From contig WFOA01000013.1 in NCBI GenBank assembly GCA_015488325.1, forward strand, positions 1-38,984: a DNA stretch of 38,984 nt, in the 5' to 3' direction. Within the stretch, counting starts at the first letter, position 1, and each line of letters begins with the position of its first letter. Below, piece by piece: positions 23,827 to 31,929 of the stretch. Origin of the DNA: Acidimicrobiia bacterium (GTDB taxonomy: Bacteria; Actinomycetota; Acidimicrobiia; Spongiisociales; ZC4RG35). Made by a program: the position numbers and the translations under genes. The notes beneath the pieces were generated by a model. The model saw only the letters and a program-made list of their open reading frames with translations, ran no database searches and had not been told where the DNA came from.

Positions 23827-25146
23827 ATGAAGAACGACCGGCGAACGATTTTCGGGTGGGCGATGTACGACTGGGCCAACTCGGCCTATTCGACGGTGAT
23901 CGCCGGGGCGATCCTCCCCGCCTACTTCGCCAGCGAGGTCGTGCCGGACGAAGGGTTCTGGGGGCAGTCGGGCCAGACGATCTGGGGGTTCGTCACCGGG
24001 TTCGCCGCCTTCGCCCTCTTCCTCTTCATGCCGGTGCTCGGAGCCATGGCCGACTACTCGGCCTCGAAACGCCGCTTCCTCCAGGTCTTCGCCTACGGCG
24101 GAGCCCTCTTCACGACGGTGCTGTTCTTCGCCACCACCGGCAACGTGGTCTTCACCCTCGCCTTCTTCATGCTCGCCCAGTTCGGGTTCGTCGGCGCCAA
24201 CGTCTTCTACGACGGTTTCCTCCCCGACATCTCCACCGACGACACCATCGACCAGGTCAGCTCGAAGGGGTTCGCCTTCGGCTACATCGGAGGCGGCCTC
24301 TACCTGCTGTTCGCCCTCGCCCTCATCCAGCTCTCCTCCGACGGCGCCCTCGCCGCCCGTATCGCCATCGGAGGTACGGGGCTGTGGTGGGCCGGGTTCA
24401 GCCTCTTCGCCTTCAGCCGGCTTCGGGAGACCGGCACGGCCACACCCCTCCCCGAGCGCTTCCGGGACACCTTCCGTCCCCTCGCCTACGCAAAGATCGG
24501 TTTCGGTCGGACCGTGGCGACCGGGGCGAAACTGCTCGGCTTCAAACAGCTCCTGCTGTTCGTCGTCGCCTACATGCTCTACAACGACGGGGTGCAGACC
24601 ACCATCAACATGTCGGCGGTCTACGCCTCCGACACCCTTCGGCTCGACACTTCGGTGATCGCCCTCACCTTCCTCGTCGTCCAGTTCGTCGCCTTCGCCG
24701 GTGCCCTCGGTTTCGGGTGGCTGGCGGCCCGACTCGACGTCAAACGGGCGATCCAGATCAACCTGGTGGTGTGGATCGTCGTCGCCACGGTGGCGTTCTT
24801 CCTGCCCGTCGGCCAGGCCGTGCCCTTCATCGCCACCGGCGCGGTGATCGGGATCGTCCTCGGTGGGGTGCAGGCCTTGAGCCGCAGCCTCTACGGGTCG
24901 ATGATCCCCGAGGAGGCCTCCGCCGAGTTCTACGGGTTCTTCTCGGTGTTCTCCAAGTTCTCGGCGATCTGGGGGCCGATCATCTTCGGGTTCGTCTCGG
25001 CGGCGACCGGTTCGGGACGCAACGCCATCCTCTCCATCGTCGCGTTCTTCGCCCTCGGTCTGGCGCTCTTCTCCGCCGTCGACGTCGACGAAGCCCGACG
25101 CTCCCGGGAGCGGTGGTCCTTCGCCCCTGACCCGACCGAGGTGTGA
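23827..25146 (+). CDS. UMF1 (Atg22-like) family MFS transporter, copy 1
   Basis: 439-residue, 12-helix membrane protein. The N-terminal signature FGWAMYDWANSAY and the segments NVFYDGFLPDIS, SSKGFAFGYIGGGLYLL, LLYNDGVQTTIN-like and YGSMIPEEASAEFYGFF identify the UMF1 branch of the MFS, related to vacuolar Atg22 amino-acid exporters. The track start at 23818 is a GTG; I prefer the ATG at 23827, 8 nt behind GGAGG. A paralogue in opposite orientation is at 30580-31926, and 87 bp (24892-24978) plus 38 bp (23851-23888) are identical between them. The substrate is unknown. Confidence 0.92.
   Translation: MKNDRRTIFGWAMYDWANSAYSTVIAGAILPAYFASEVVPDEGFWGQSGQTIWGFVTGFAAFALFLFMPVLGAMADYSASKRRFLQVFAYGGALFTTVLFFATTGNVVFTLAFFMLAQFGFVGANVFYDGFLPDISTDDTIDQVSSKGFAFGYIGGGLYLLFALALIQLSSDGALAARIAIGGTGLWWAGFSLFAFSRLRETGTATPLPERFRDTFRPLAYAKIGFGRTVATGAKLLGFKQLLLFVVAYMLYNDGVQTTINMSAVYASDTLRLDTSVIALTFLVVQFVAFAGALGFGWLAARLDVKRAIQINLVVWIVVATVAFFLPVGQAVPFIATGAVIGIVLGGVQALSRSLYGSMIPEEASAEFYGFFSVFSKFSAIWGPIIFGFVSAATGSGRNAILSIVAFFALGLALFSAVDVDEARRSRERWSFAPDPTEV
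24892..24978 (+). repeat. Left arm of an 87-bp perfect inverted repeat (UMF1 copy 1)
   Basis: The segment encoding about YGSMIPEEASAEFYGFF to SAIWGP is base-for-base identical to the reverse complement of 30754-30840 in UMF1 copy 2. I compared it block by block. Codons on either side differ at many synonymous sites. Confidence 0.95.
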
Positions 25147-25151
25147 ACCGA

Positions 25152-25157
25152 TAACCT
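25152..25157 (+). promoter_or_regulatory. Candidate -10 hexamer of the lapA-like/CoADR-like pair
   Basis: TAACCT ends 7 nt before the ATG at 25165, only 5 nt after the UMF1 stop codon. Confidence 0.45.
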
Positions 25158-25164
25158 GTCACCC

Positions 25165-25488
25165 ATGAACGAACAACCAGAGAAGGAACCCCGGCCGCCG
25201 GCGACCGAGCCCGGCGGGGTCCCCTGGGGCCTGGGGACGGCGCTGATCCTGGCGGTGGCCATCATCGTGTTCGCCGTCCAGAACACCCAGGTGGTCGAGC
25301 TCCGGTTCCTCGTGTGGCAGACCACCGCGCCCCTCGTCGTGATCATCGCCGTGGCCGTCGTGGCGTCGATCGTGTTCGACGAGGTCCTCGGCTGGGCCCT
25401 CCGCCGCCGCCGGCGGCGACGACTGGCCGAGAAGGAGGAGCTGCGGCGGCTGCGTGAGCTCCGCAAGGAACAGGACGAAGGGTCATGA
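25165..25488 (+). CDS. Small LapA-domain (DUF1049) membrane protein
   Basis: 107 residues. Two transmembrane helices (GTALILAVAIIVFAVQN and TAPLVVIIAVAVVASIVF) flank the LapA-domain pattern FAVQNTQVVELRFLVW. A basic and then charged helical tail RRRRRRRLAEKEELRRLREL follows in the cytoplasm. The domain is named after an E. coli LPS-assembly protein, but actinobacterial members have no such role and their function is unknown. The stop overlaps the start of the next gene (ATGA). Confidence 0.85.
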   Translation: MNEQPEKEPRPPATEPGGVPWGLGTALILAVAIIVFAVQNTQVVELRFLVWQTTAPLVVIIAVAVVASIVFDEVLGWALRRRRRRRLAEKEELRRLRELRKEQDEGS

Positions 25489-26843
25489 GGGAGCGTCTCG
25501 TCGTCATCGGCGGGGACGCAGCCGGGATGTCGGCCGCCAGCCAGGCCCGACGACGCAGGCCGCCGGAGCGGTTGGAGATCGTGGCCTACGAACGGTCCAG
25601 GTACGTCAGCTACGCGGCGTGCGGCGAGCCCTACCACGTGGCCGGCTACATCGACCCCCTCGATCGTCTGGTCGCCCGGACACCCGAGGAGTTCGCGGCG
25701 GCGGGGATCCAGGTCCACACCCGACACGAGGTGGTCGCCATCGACCTCGCCGCCCGCACCGTCGACGTGGTAGACCTCGACGGCGGCCGGACGTTCACCA
25801 CCGGTTTCGACCAGCTCCTCGTCGCCACCGGGGCGAAGGCGATCCGTCCCCCCATCGAAGGGTTGGACCTTCCCGGCGTGCACGAGCTCCGCACCCTCGA
25901 CGACGCTCGTGTTCTGCGAGCGGTCGCCGACCGCGGCAAGGGTTCGGCGGTGATCGTGGGCGGCGGATACATCGGTCTCGAAGTGGCGGAGGCGTTCTGC
26001 GTCCAAGGCTGGGACGTGTCGGTGCTGGAGGCGGCGAACTCGCTGCTTCCCCGCACCTTCGACCCCGATGTCGGGGACGAGGTCGCCAAAGCCATGGAGA
26101 ACATGGGGATCCGTGTCGAGACCGGTGATCCGGTCGTACGGCTGGTCGGCTCGGAGCGGGTGGTCGCCGTGGAGACCGAACACGACAAGTACGAAGCAGA
26201 CGTCGTCGTCCTCGGCCTCGGCACCCGACCGGAGGTCGCCCTCGCCGCCCCGGCGGGCATCCCCCTCGGCGAGACGGGGGCGATCGCGGTGGACGACCAC
26301 CAGCGGACCGAGATCGACGGAGTGTGGGCGGCGGGCGACTGCGCCGAGACCCGCCACGTCGTCACCGGACGTCCCGTCAACCTCCACCTGGGAACGGTCG
26401 CCAACAAGACCGGACGGGTCGCCGGCATCAACCTGAGCGGCGGTGACGTCGCCTTCCCCGGTGTGCTGGGCACCGCCATCACGAAGGTATGCGACCTGGA
26501 GATCGCCCGCACCGGCCTGCGCGAGTCTGACGCCCACGACGCCGGGTTCGACGCCGTCTCGGCCACCGTGTCGGGCACCACCACCGCCCATTACTGGCCG
26601 GAGGCGTCGAAGGTGACGGTGCGGGCGGTGGCCGAACGGGGTACGGGGAGGTTGCTCGGCGCCCAGATCGTCGGCGGGCCGGGCGCCGGCAAGCGTATCG
26701 ACGTCTTCGCCGCCGCCCTCTGGTCCCAGATGACCGCCGACGACCTCTCCTGGTTGGATCTGGCCTACGCCCCGCCCTTTTCCGGGGTGTGGGACATCAT
26801 CCACATCGCCGCCAGGAAAGCCGCCCAGGCCGCCCGGGGCTGA
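25485..26843 (+). CDS. CoA-disulfide reductase / NADH oxidase-like FAD flavoprotein
   Basis: 452-residue pyridine-nucleotide-disulfide oxidoreductase of the single-cysteine class. FAD-binding GGDAAGMSAA lies at residues 9-18. The redox cysteine is C46 in YVSYAACGEPYHVAG, the CoADR/Nox pattern with S/T-x-x-x-C. The NAD(P)-binding glycine loop is VIVGGGYIGLEVAEAF, the second FAD contact is GVWAAGDCAE, and the C-terminal dimer domain ends with a YAPPFSGVWD segment. It may reduce CoA disulfide or related thiols, or act as NADH oxidase or persulfide reductase; these cannot be separated from sequence. It is translationally coupled to the LapA-like gene. Confidence 0.88.
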   Translation: MRERLVVIGGDAAGMSAASQARRRRPPERLEIVAYERSRYVSYAACGEPYHVAGYIDPLDRLVARTPEEFAAAGIQVHTRHEVVAIDLAARTVDVVDLDGGRTFTTGFDQLLVATGAKAIRPPIEGLDLPGVHELRTLDDARVLRAVADRGKGSAVIVGGGYIGLEVAEAFCVQGWDVSVLEAANSLLPRTFDPDVGDEVAKAMENMGIRVETGDPVVRLVGSERVVAVETEHDKYEADVVVLGLGTRPEVALAAPAGIPLGETGAIAVDDHQRTEIDGVWAAGDCAETRHVVTGRPVNLHLGTVANKTGRVAGINLSGGDVAFPGVLGTAITKVCDLEIARTGLRESDAHDAGFDAVSATVSGTTTAHYWPEASKVTVRAVAERGTGRLLGAQIVGGPGAGKRIDVFAAALWSQMTADDLSWLDLAYAPPFSGVWDIIHIAARKAAQAARG

Positions 26844-26870
26844 CCGCCCGTTCGTGTCACACCCTCCACC

Positions 26871-26876
26871 TACGGT
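26871..26876 (+). promoter_or_regulatory. Candidate -10 hexamer of the SNase-LTD gene
   Basis: TACGGT ends 6 nt before the ATG at 26883. Confidence 0.45.
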
Positions 26877-26882
26877 GACGTC

Positions 26883-27707
26883 ATGGCACGTCCCTCGGTC
26901 CCCGGCCGTACCCGAGTCATCCTGGTCGTCTGGTTCGTGGTCGCCGCCGCCTGCGCCGGCGGGGATCCCTCGTCGGCGGTCCCCGTCCCCGTCACCGTCG
27001 TCGAGGTCATCGACGGTGACAGCCTGGTCGTCCGCACCGCAAACGGGGAGATGGAGGTCCGCCTCGTCGGGGTCAACGCCCCCGAACACGACGAGTGCTT
27101 CGGGCCGCAAGCCCGACGGATCCTCGAGGAGGCGGTGTCGGGTCCGGTCCGCCTCGACCAGGTCGGGACCGATCGGTTCGGACGCACCCTCGCCCGGTTG
27201 ACGGTCGCCGGCGGCGACGTCGGCGACGAGCTGGTCGGCGCCGGTGCCGCCCTCGCCTTGTCCGGGGACGGCGACTACGCCCGCCGTCTGATCGCCTCGG
27301 AACGTGACGCCCGGAAGGCGAGACGGGGGCTGTGGAGTCCGGCCGGTTGCGACGCCTCGGCGCCCCCCATCGCCGATGTCGTCGACATATCCGACATCCG
27401 ACCGGATCCGCCTGGACCCGACGAGGACCGTCTCGAGGACGAGTGGGTGGAGCTCACCGCCCGGGCGTCGGTGGATCTCGGCGGCTGGGTCTTGCGGGAC
27501 GAGTCGTCCCGTCACCGGTTCCGCTTCCCCGACGGTTTCGTGCTCGCCGCAGGTGAGCGTCTCCGAATCGTCTCCGGATGCCGACCGCCCCCGGGTGCGC
27601 TGGCATGGTGCGCCCAAGGCCCTGTGTGGAACAACGACGGCGACTCGGTCCTCCTGGTCGACCGGTGGGGCAGGGTGGTGGCCCACCGTCGCTACGACCC
27701 GGGTTGA
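26883..27707 (+). CDS. Lipoprotein with thermonuclease (SNase) and lamin-tail (LTD) domains
   Basis: 274 residues. A signal peptide with lipobox ending VAAAC (Cys24) anchors it on the outside of the membrane. Residues about 36-150 are an SNase fold: VVEVIDGDSLVVR, MEVRLVGVNAPEHDE and DRFGRTLARL supply the usual acidic and arginine positions. Residues about 180-270 form a lamin-tail domain: DEWVELTARASVDLGGWVLRDES, FRFPDGFVLAAGERLRI and VWNNDGDSVLLVD. Extracellular SNase-LTD proteins are thought to degrade or bind DNA in the environment or at the cell surface. The order signal peptide, nuclease, LTD is clear; activity is inferred. Confidence 0.9.
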   Translation: MARPSVPGRTRVILVVWFVVAAACAGGDPSSAVPVPVTVVEVIDGDSLVVRTANGEMEVRLVGVNAPEHDECFGPQARRILEEAVSGPVRLDQVGTDRFGRTLARLTVAGGDVGDELVGAGAALALSGDGDYARRLIASERDARKARRGLWSPAGCDASAPPIADVVDISDIRPDPPGPDEDRLEDEWVELTARASVDLGGWVLRDESSRHRFRFPDGFVLAAGERLRIVSGCRPPPGALAWCAQGPVWNNDGDSVLLVDRWGRVVAHRRYDPG

Positions 27708-27753
27708 TCGGGTGCTCTACGCTTGGAGGAGTCGAACGACTGTGAGGTGAGGC

Positions 27754-28188
27754 ATGGGTATCGGTGACACGCTCAAACGCTGGTTCGGTCGCGCCAAGGA
27801 AGAAGCCGCCGAACTCGGCGAGAAAGCCAAACCCCTCGTCGAGAAAGCCAAAGAAGAAGCCGCCGAACTCGGCGAAAAAGCCAAACCCCTCGTCGAGAAA
27901 GCCAAAGAAGAAGCCGCCGAACTCGGCGGAAAAGCCAAACCCCTCGTCGAGAAGGCGAAGGAGAAGGCCGGCGACGCCTTCGAGAAGGTGAAGGACGTCG
28001 CCGAGGAGACGTGGGACAAGGTCGAGGACAAGATCGAAGACCTCAAAGGCGAATCCGCCGACTCCACCGCGGCGACGTCGTCCGGAGACGACGCCGAAGC
28101 CTCCGAGAAGCCGGAACCCCCGGCGACGGAGACACCGGCGGCCGCCGAGTCCACGTCGGGAGACGAGGCGACCGAGCCAGAGTCCTGA
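27754..28188 (+). CDS. Repeat-rich charged helical protein (LEA/YtxH-like appearance)
   Basis: 144 residues. An 18-residue unit [18 protein letters not shown] occurs three times in a row at residues 14-67, followed by a further Lys/Glu-rich amphipathic helix ([19 protein letters not shown]) and a Ser/Thr/Glu/Pro-rich disordered tail. It has no signal peptide and no cysteines, and resembles late-embryogenesis-abundant or YtxH-type stress proteins; no function is proven. The repeat region uses AAA and GAA codons far more than its neighbours, so its GC is locally lower. TACGCT lies about 30 nt upstream, and GAGGTGAGG is a good ribosome-binding site, so this gene has an ordinary leader. Confidence 0.8.
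   Translation: MGIGDTLKRWFGRAKEEAAELGEKAKPLVEKAKEEAAELGEKAKPLVEKAKEEAAELGGKAKPLVEKAKEKAGDAFEKVKDVAEETWDKVEDKIEDLKGESADSTAATSSGDDAEASEKPEPPATETPAAAESTSGDEATEPES
27793..27954 (+). repeat. 54-bp coding tandem repeat, three copies
   Basis: Copies at 27793-27846, 27847-27900 and 27901-27954 differ by only a few bases (for example GGCGAGAAA, GGCGAAAAA, GGCGGAAAA). Near identity at the DNA level indicates recent duplication or ongoing slippage. Confidence 0.95.
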
Positions 28189-28207
28189 ACCGACGTTTCC
28201 GACCGAG

Positions 28208-28243
28208 CGACCTCCGACCGGTATCGTGACCGGTCGGAGGTCG
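28208..28243. repeat. Perfect 15-bp inverted repeat centred on the aminotransferase promoter
   Basis: CGACCTCCGACCGGT (28208-28222) and ACCGGTCGGAGGTCG (28229-28243) are exact reverse complements around ATCGTG. The candidate -10 hexamer TATCGT (28222-28227) sits in the centre, and the GGAGG ribosome-binding site (28236-28240) lies in the right arm. It could be an operator for the aminotransferase gene, or a terminator hairpin of the upstream gene. Confidence 0.85.
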
Positions 28244-28246
28244 CAC

Positions 28247-29437
28247 ATGTCACGAGTCTCACAACGGGTCGGATCGATCCCGCCGTCGGCGACGATGGCG
28301 ATCAGCTCCCGGGCCAAGGCGTTGCGCGCCCAAGGTCGGGACGTCATCGGGTTCGGAGCCGGGGAGCCGGACTTCCCCACCCCCGAGCACATCGTCGAGG
28401 CGGCCGTCGCCGCCTGCCGGGAACCACGCAACCACAGATACACACCGGCGGCGGGACTTCCCGAGCTTCGAGAAGCCGTCGCCGCCGTCACCAAGGCCGG
28501 CTCGGGCGTCGACGTGGAAGCGTCGAACGTGGTGATCACCAACGGCGGCAAACAGGCCGTGTACAACACCTTCGCCGCACTGCTCGACCCCGGAGACGAA
28601 GTCCTCGTCCCCTCCCCCTACTGGGTGACCTACCCCCACGCCATCGCGCTGGCCGGCGGTGTGCCGGTACCGGTCCCCACCGACCGCACCACGGGTTTCC
28701 GGGTCTCCCCGGAGGACCTCGAACGGGCGGTCACCGACCGCACGAAGATGCTCGTCTTCGTGTCCCCTTCCAACCCCACCGGCGCGGTGTATCCCCCCGA
28801 CGAAGTCCGCGAGATCGGCCGCTGGGCCGCAGAGCGTGGCCTCTGGGTGATGACCGACGAGATCTACCAGCATCTGGTCTACGGCACGGCCACCTTCACG
28901 TCGATGCCCGGGGTGAGCCCGGAGCTGGAGGACCGCTGGGTCATCGTCAACGGCGTCGCCAAGAGCTACGCCATGACCGGGTGGCGTGTCGGCTGGCTGG
29001 TAGGCCCCCCCGACGTGGTCGCCGCCGCCACCACCTTGCAGTCCCACTCGACCTCGAACGTCGCCAACGTGTCCCAGCGGGCCGCTCTGGCGGCCCTCAC
29101 CGGCCCCTTCGAACCGGTGGAGCGGATGCGAGCGGCCTTCGACCGCAGACGCCGAACCATGTACGAGATGCTGCGCGACATCCCGGGAGTCGAGATCGTC
29201 GAGCCACAAGGCGCGTTCTACGCCTTCCCCGACGTGTCCGCCCATCTGGGCCGGGAGATCCGGGGGCGCCGGTTCCGCAGCGTCGGCGATCTCGCCGCCT
29301 TCATCCTCGACGAAGTCGAAGTGGCGATCGTCCCGGGAGAGGCCTTCGGGGCCCCCGGGTACGCACGGCTGTCCTACGCCCTCGCCGACGCCGACCTGGT
29401 GCGAGGGGTGGAACGCCTGCAGCGGCTGCTGAGCTGA
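28247..29437 (+). CDS. Class I aminotransferase, aspartate (or aspartate/prephenate) type
   Basis: 396-residue fold-type I PLP enzyme. N-terminal [19 protein letters not shown] and [62 protein letters not shown] and the PLP lysine K239 in [15 protein letters not shown] match the Ib-subgroup aspartate aminotransferases of Thermus and actinobacteria; some also act on prephenate. The arginine that binds the alpha-carboxylate is in YARLSYA near the C-terminus. I chose ATG 28247 over the track GTG 28226, because that GTG overlaps the -10 hexamer while the ATG has GGAGG 6 nt upstream. Confidence 0.92.
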   Translation: MSRVSQRVGSIPPSATMAISSRAKALRAQGRDVIGFGAGEPDFPTPEHIVEAAVAACREPRNHRYTPAAGLPELREAVAAVTKAGSGVDVEASNVVITNGGKQAVYNTFAALLDPGDEVLVPSPYWVTYPHAIALAGGVPVPVPTDRTTGFRVSPEDLERAVTDRTKMLVFVSPSNPTGAVYPPDEVREIGRWAAERGLWVMTDEIYQHLVYGTATFTSMPGVSPELEDRWVIVNGVAKSYAMTGWRVGWLVGPPDVVAAATTLQSHSTSNVANVSQRAALAALTGPFEPVERMRAAFDRRRRTMYEMLRDIPGVEIVEPQGAFYAFPDVSAHLGREIRGRRFRSVGDLAAFILDEVEVAIVPGEAFGAPGYARLSYALADADLVRGVERLQRLLS

Positions 29438-29500
29438 CCGCGGATTCGGGCACCGCGGCACCCTCTACACTGCCACCGGACGGGGGGATCGAGACCGACG

Positions 29501-30574
29501 ATGGATGGCGTGAAGGCGATGGTGTTGGTGGAGCCCCGCCGGCTCTCGGCGATGGTGCTTCCCGCACGATCCGTCGAGCGAGGCGGCTGGCTGGCCGTGG
29601 AAGCGACCGGGCTGTCCGGACTGGAGGTCCAGGCCTGGAAGGGGGAACGCCGCGACCTTCGCTACCCCCTCATCCCGGGACAGCACGTGGTCGGGCGCAT
29701 CGCCGACACCTTCGACGACTCGATCCCCTACGAGATCGGCACCCGTGTCGTCGTGGAGCCGGTGATCCGGTGCGGCGAATGCAAGTCGTGCCGTGACGGT
29801 CTGGCATCCTGTACCCGACGGCGCCCGATGAACGTCTACGGCGGGCTCCCGTCCACCGAGCCGCCCGGCCTGTGGGGTGGGCTGGCCGAACGCCTCTACC
29901 TCGACCCCAACGCCCGACTGCACGAAGTCTCCGACGACATCCAGGCCGAAGTCGCCACCTTCGCCCATTCCCTCGCCGCCGGATACACGTGGGCCGTCGA
30001 GATCCCCCGCCTGCAGCCCGGGGAGAACGTGCTCGTTCTCGGGCCCGGCCCCCGCGGGTTGGCCTGTCTGCTCGCGGCTCAGGCCGCCGGTGCCGGATGG
30101 CTGGGGATCAGCGGACTCGACGTCGACGGCGACCGGCTCGACCTGGCCGACCGTCTCGGCGCCCACCTCACCGTGGACGTCACGACCCGGGACCTGGGGA
30201 CGGCGGTGGCGAACAGCCTGGGCACCCGTCCCGACGTGGTGATCGACGTCACCTCCGACGACCCCGAAGCGATCTTCTCCGCCATGGACCTGGTCCGCCC
30301 CGGAGGCCGGGTGGTCCTCGCCTCCACCAAGGGAGGACGCGCCCTCGGCAACTTCTTCTCCGACGTGATCATCTCGAAACAGCTCCACGTCGTCGGCGCC
30401 CTCGGAGCCAGCTCGACCGCCTACGCCTGGGCGACCCGCCAGCTGGAGACCGACCCCCGCATCGACGACATGGTCAGCCACGAGTTCCCCCTCGAGGAGG
30501 CGAACCGCGCCATCCAGGCCACGGCCGGCATGTTGGGACACGACGAGCTGATCTCGGTGGCGGTCACCTTCTGA
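29501..30574 (+). CDS. MDR/alcohol dehydrogenase-family oxidoreductase with altered catalytic zinc site
   Basis: 357 residues of the medium-chain dehydrogenase fold. The structural zinc lobe is intact (IRCGECKSCRDGLASC, four cysteines). The Rossmann loop VLVLGPGPRGLACLLAAQ is present. The catalytic zinc ligands are not: where the family has CG-T/S-D the protein has LSGLEV, where it has GHE it has PGQHVVG, and the later EPxxC position reads FAHSLAAG. Thus Cys, His, Glu and Cys appear replaced by Ser, Gln, His and Ala. It may be a zinc-independent reductase or a non-enzymatic relative. The substrate is unknown. It ends 5 bp from the convergent UMF1 copy 2. Confidence 0.85.
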   Translation: MDGVKAMVLVEPRRLSAMVLPARSVERGGWLAVEATGLSGLEVQAWKGERRDLRYPLIPGQHVVGRIADTFDDSIPYEIGTRVVVEPVIRCGECKSCRDGLASCTRRRPMNVYGGLPSTEPPGLWGGLAERLYLDPNARLHEVSDDIQAEVATFAHSLAAGYTWAVEIPRLQPGENVLVLGPGPRGLACLLAAQAAGAGWLGISGLDVDGDRLDLADRLGAHLTVDVTTRDLGTAVANSLGTRPDVVIDVTSDDPEAIFSAMDLVRPGGRVVLASTKGGRALGNFFSDVIISKQLHVVGALGASSTAYAWATRQLETDPRIDDMVSHEFPLEEANRAIQATAGMLGHDELISVAVTF

Positions 30575-30579
30575 CCCGC

Positions 30580-31926
30580 TCACTCGATGGTTTCGGCTTC
30601 GGCACCTTCGAACCGCCACCGGCTGCGGGAAGCCCGAGCGGCGTCGACGTCCAGGAAGGCCAAGACCACCCCGCCCAGCACGAAGAAGACGACGATCGAC
30701 AGGATGGCGGACCGTCCCGAACCGGTCCGGAGGCTCACCCACCCGAACAACAGCGGCCCCCAGATCGCCGAGAACTTGGAGAACACCGAGAAGAACCCGT
30801 AGAACTCGGCGGAGGCCTCCTCGGGGATCATCGACCCGTACAGGCTGCGGCTCAACGCCTGGGTCCCACCGAGGACGAACCCGACGGCGGCGGCGAGGAG
30901 GTAGAAGCCCGTCGACGCCCCGGCCGGCAGGAAATAGGCGCCGACGGCGATCCCCACCCACATGGCGAGGGAGACGAGGATCGCCTGTTTGGTTCCGATC
31001 CGCACCGCCAACGCCCCGAACCCGAGGGACCCGCCGAAGGCGATGAACTGGACGACCAAGAAGCCGATGATGATCGTGGTGGCGTCGAGCTCGAGGGTCT
31101 GGTCGGCGTACGCGCCGCTGATGTTGATCACCGTCTGGACACCGTCGTTGTAGAGGAGGAAGGCGACGACGAAGAGCAGGAGCTGGGGGAAACGAACCAG
31201 CCGAACCGTCGTGCCGAAGGTCCGTCCGAACCCGATCCGCGCATAGGCGACAAGGCGCGACATCCGGCCACCGTCGGGGGACGTTCCCGCCTCCCCCGTC
31301 TCGGGGAGACGGCGCAGCGCGACGACGGAGAATCCGGCCCACCACAGGCCGGCTCCGAAGATCGCCGCCCGCACCGCGGTGTCCTGGCCGATCGGGAGGA
31401 CCCCTCCATCCCCCGATGCCAGGATCACCCCCAACGCGACGAGCAGGTAGAGGCCTCCCCCGATGTACCCGAAGGCGAAGCCCTTGGAGCTGACCCGATC
31501 GATGGTGTCGTCGGTGGAGATCTCAGGGAGGAACCCGTCGTAGAACACGTTCCCCGCCACGAACCCGATCTGGGTGAGGAGGAACAGGAGGAGGAACGGC
31601 ACGACCCCGCCGGCGGGCACGAACGGCATGAGCAGGGTCACCGCCGCCCCGAAGAGGGCGAACCCCCGGAGGAACCGCCGCTTGGCGGCCGAGTAGTCGG
31701 CCACCGCACCCAACACCGGCATCGCCAGGAACAGGATGAACGTCCCCACGGACACGAGGAACGCCCACAACGCCTCGGCCGACATCCCCAGGAAACCTTC
31801 GGGGGGAACGATCTCCCGGGTGAAGAACGCAGCGACGATCGCCCCGGTGGTCGTGGCGTAGGCCGAGTTGGCCCAGTCGTACATCGCCCACCCGAAGATG
31901 GTGCGCGGGTCGTTCTTCGGGGCCAC
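30580..31926 (-). CDS. UMF1 (Atg22-like) family MFS transporter, copy 2
   Basis: 448-residue, 12-helix protein paralogous to the transporter at 23827-25146: RTIFGWAMYDWANSAY, NVFYDGFLPEIS, SSKGFAFGYIGGGLYLL, LLYNDGVQTVINISGAY and SMIPEEASAEFYGFFSVFS. The GTG start is 3 nt after the stop of the ADP-ribosylglycohydrolase-like gene (TGA GCC GTG), so both are probably co-expressed. An 87-bp stretch is identical to copy 1 although most of the gene differs at synonymous sites. The substrate is unknown. Confidence 0.92.
   Translation of the reverse strand: MAPKNDPRTIFGWAMYDWANSAYATTTGAIVAAFFTREIVPPEGFLGMSAEALWAFLVSVGTFILFLAMPVLGAVADYSAAKRRFLRGFALFGAAVTLLMPFVPAGGVVPFLLLFLLTQIGFVAGNVFYDGFLPEISTDDTIDRVSSKGFAFGYIGGGLYLLVALGVILASGDGGVLPIGQDTAVRAAIFGAGLWWAGFSVVALRRLPETGEAGTSPDGGRMSRLVAYARIGFGRTFGTTVRLVRFPQLLLFVVAFLLYNDGVQTVINISGAYADQTLELDATTIIIGFLVVQFIAFGGSLGFGALAVRIGTKQAILVSLAMWVGIAVGAYFLPAGASTGFYLLAAAVGFVLGGTQALSRSLYGSMIPEEASAEFYGFFSVFSKFSAIWGPLLFGWVSLRTGSGRSAILSIVVFFVLGGVVLAFLDVDAARASRSRWRFEGAEAETIE
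30754..30840 (-). repeat. Right arm of an 87-bp perfect inverted repeat (UMF1 copy 2)
   Basis: Reverse complement identical to 24892-24978. A second exact match of 38 bp pairs 31859-31896 with 23851-23888. Confidence 0.95.
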
Positions 31927-31929
31927 GGC

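Noticed and set aside
24930-27686. 918-residue minus-strand ORF, longest in the track
   Set aside because: Antisense to four recognised genes; no domain pattern of its own.
28226-28246. GTG start for the aminotransferase
   Set aside because: It overlaps the -10 hexamer; ATG 28247 has a proper GGAGG.
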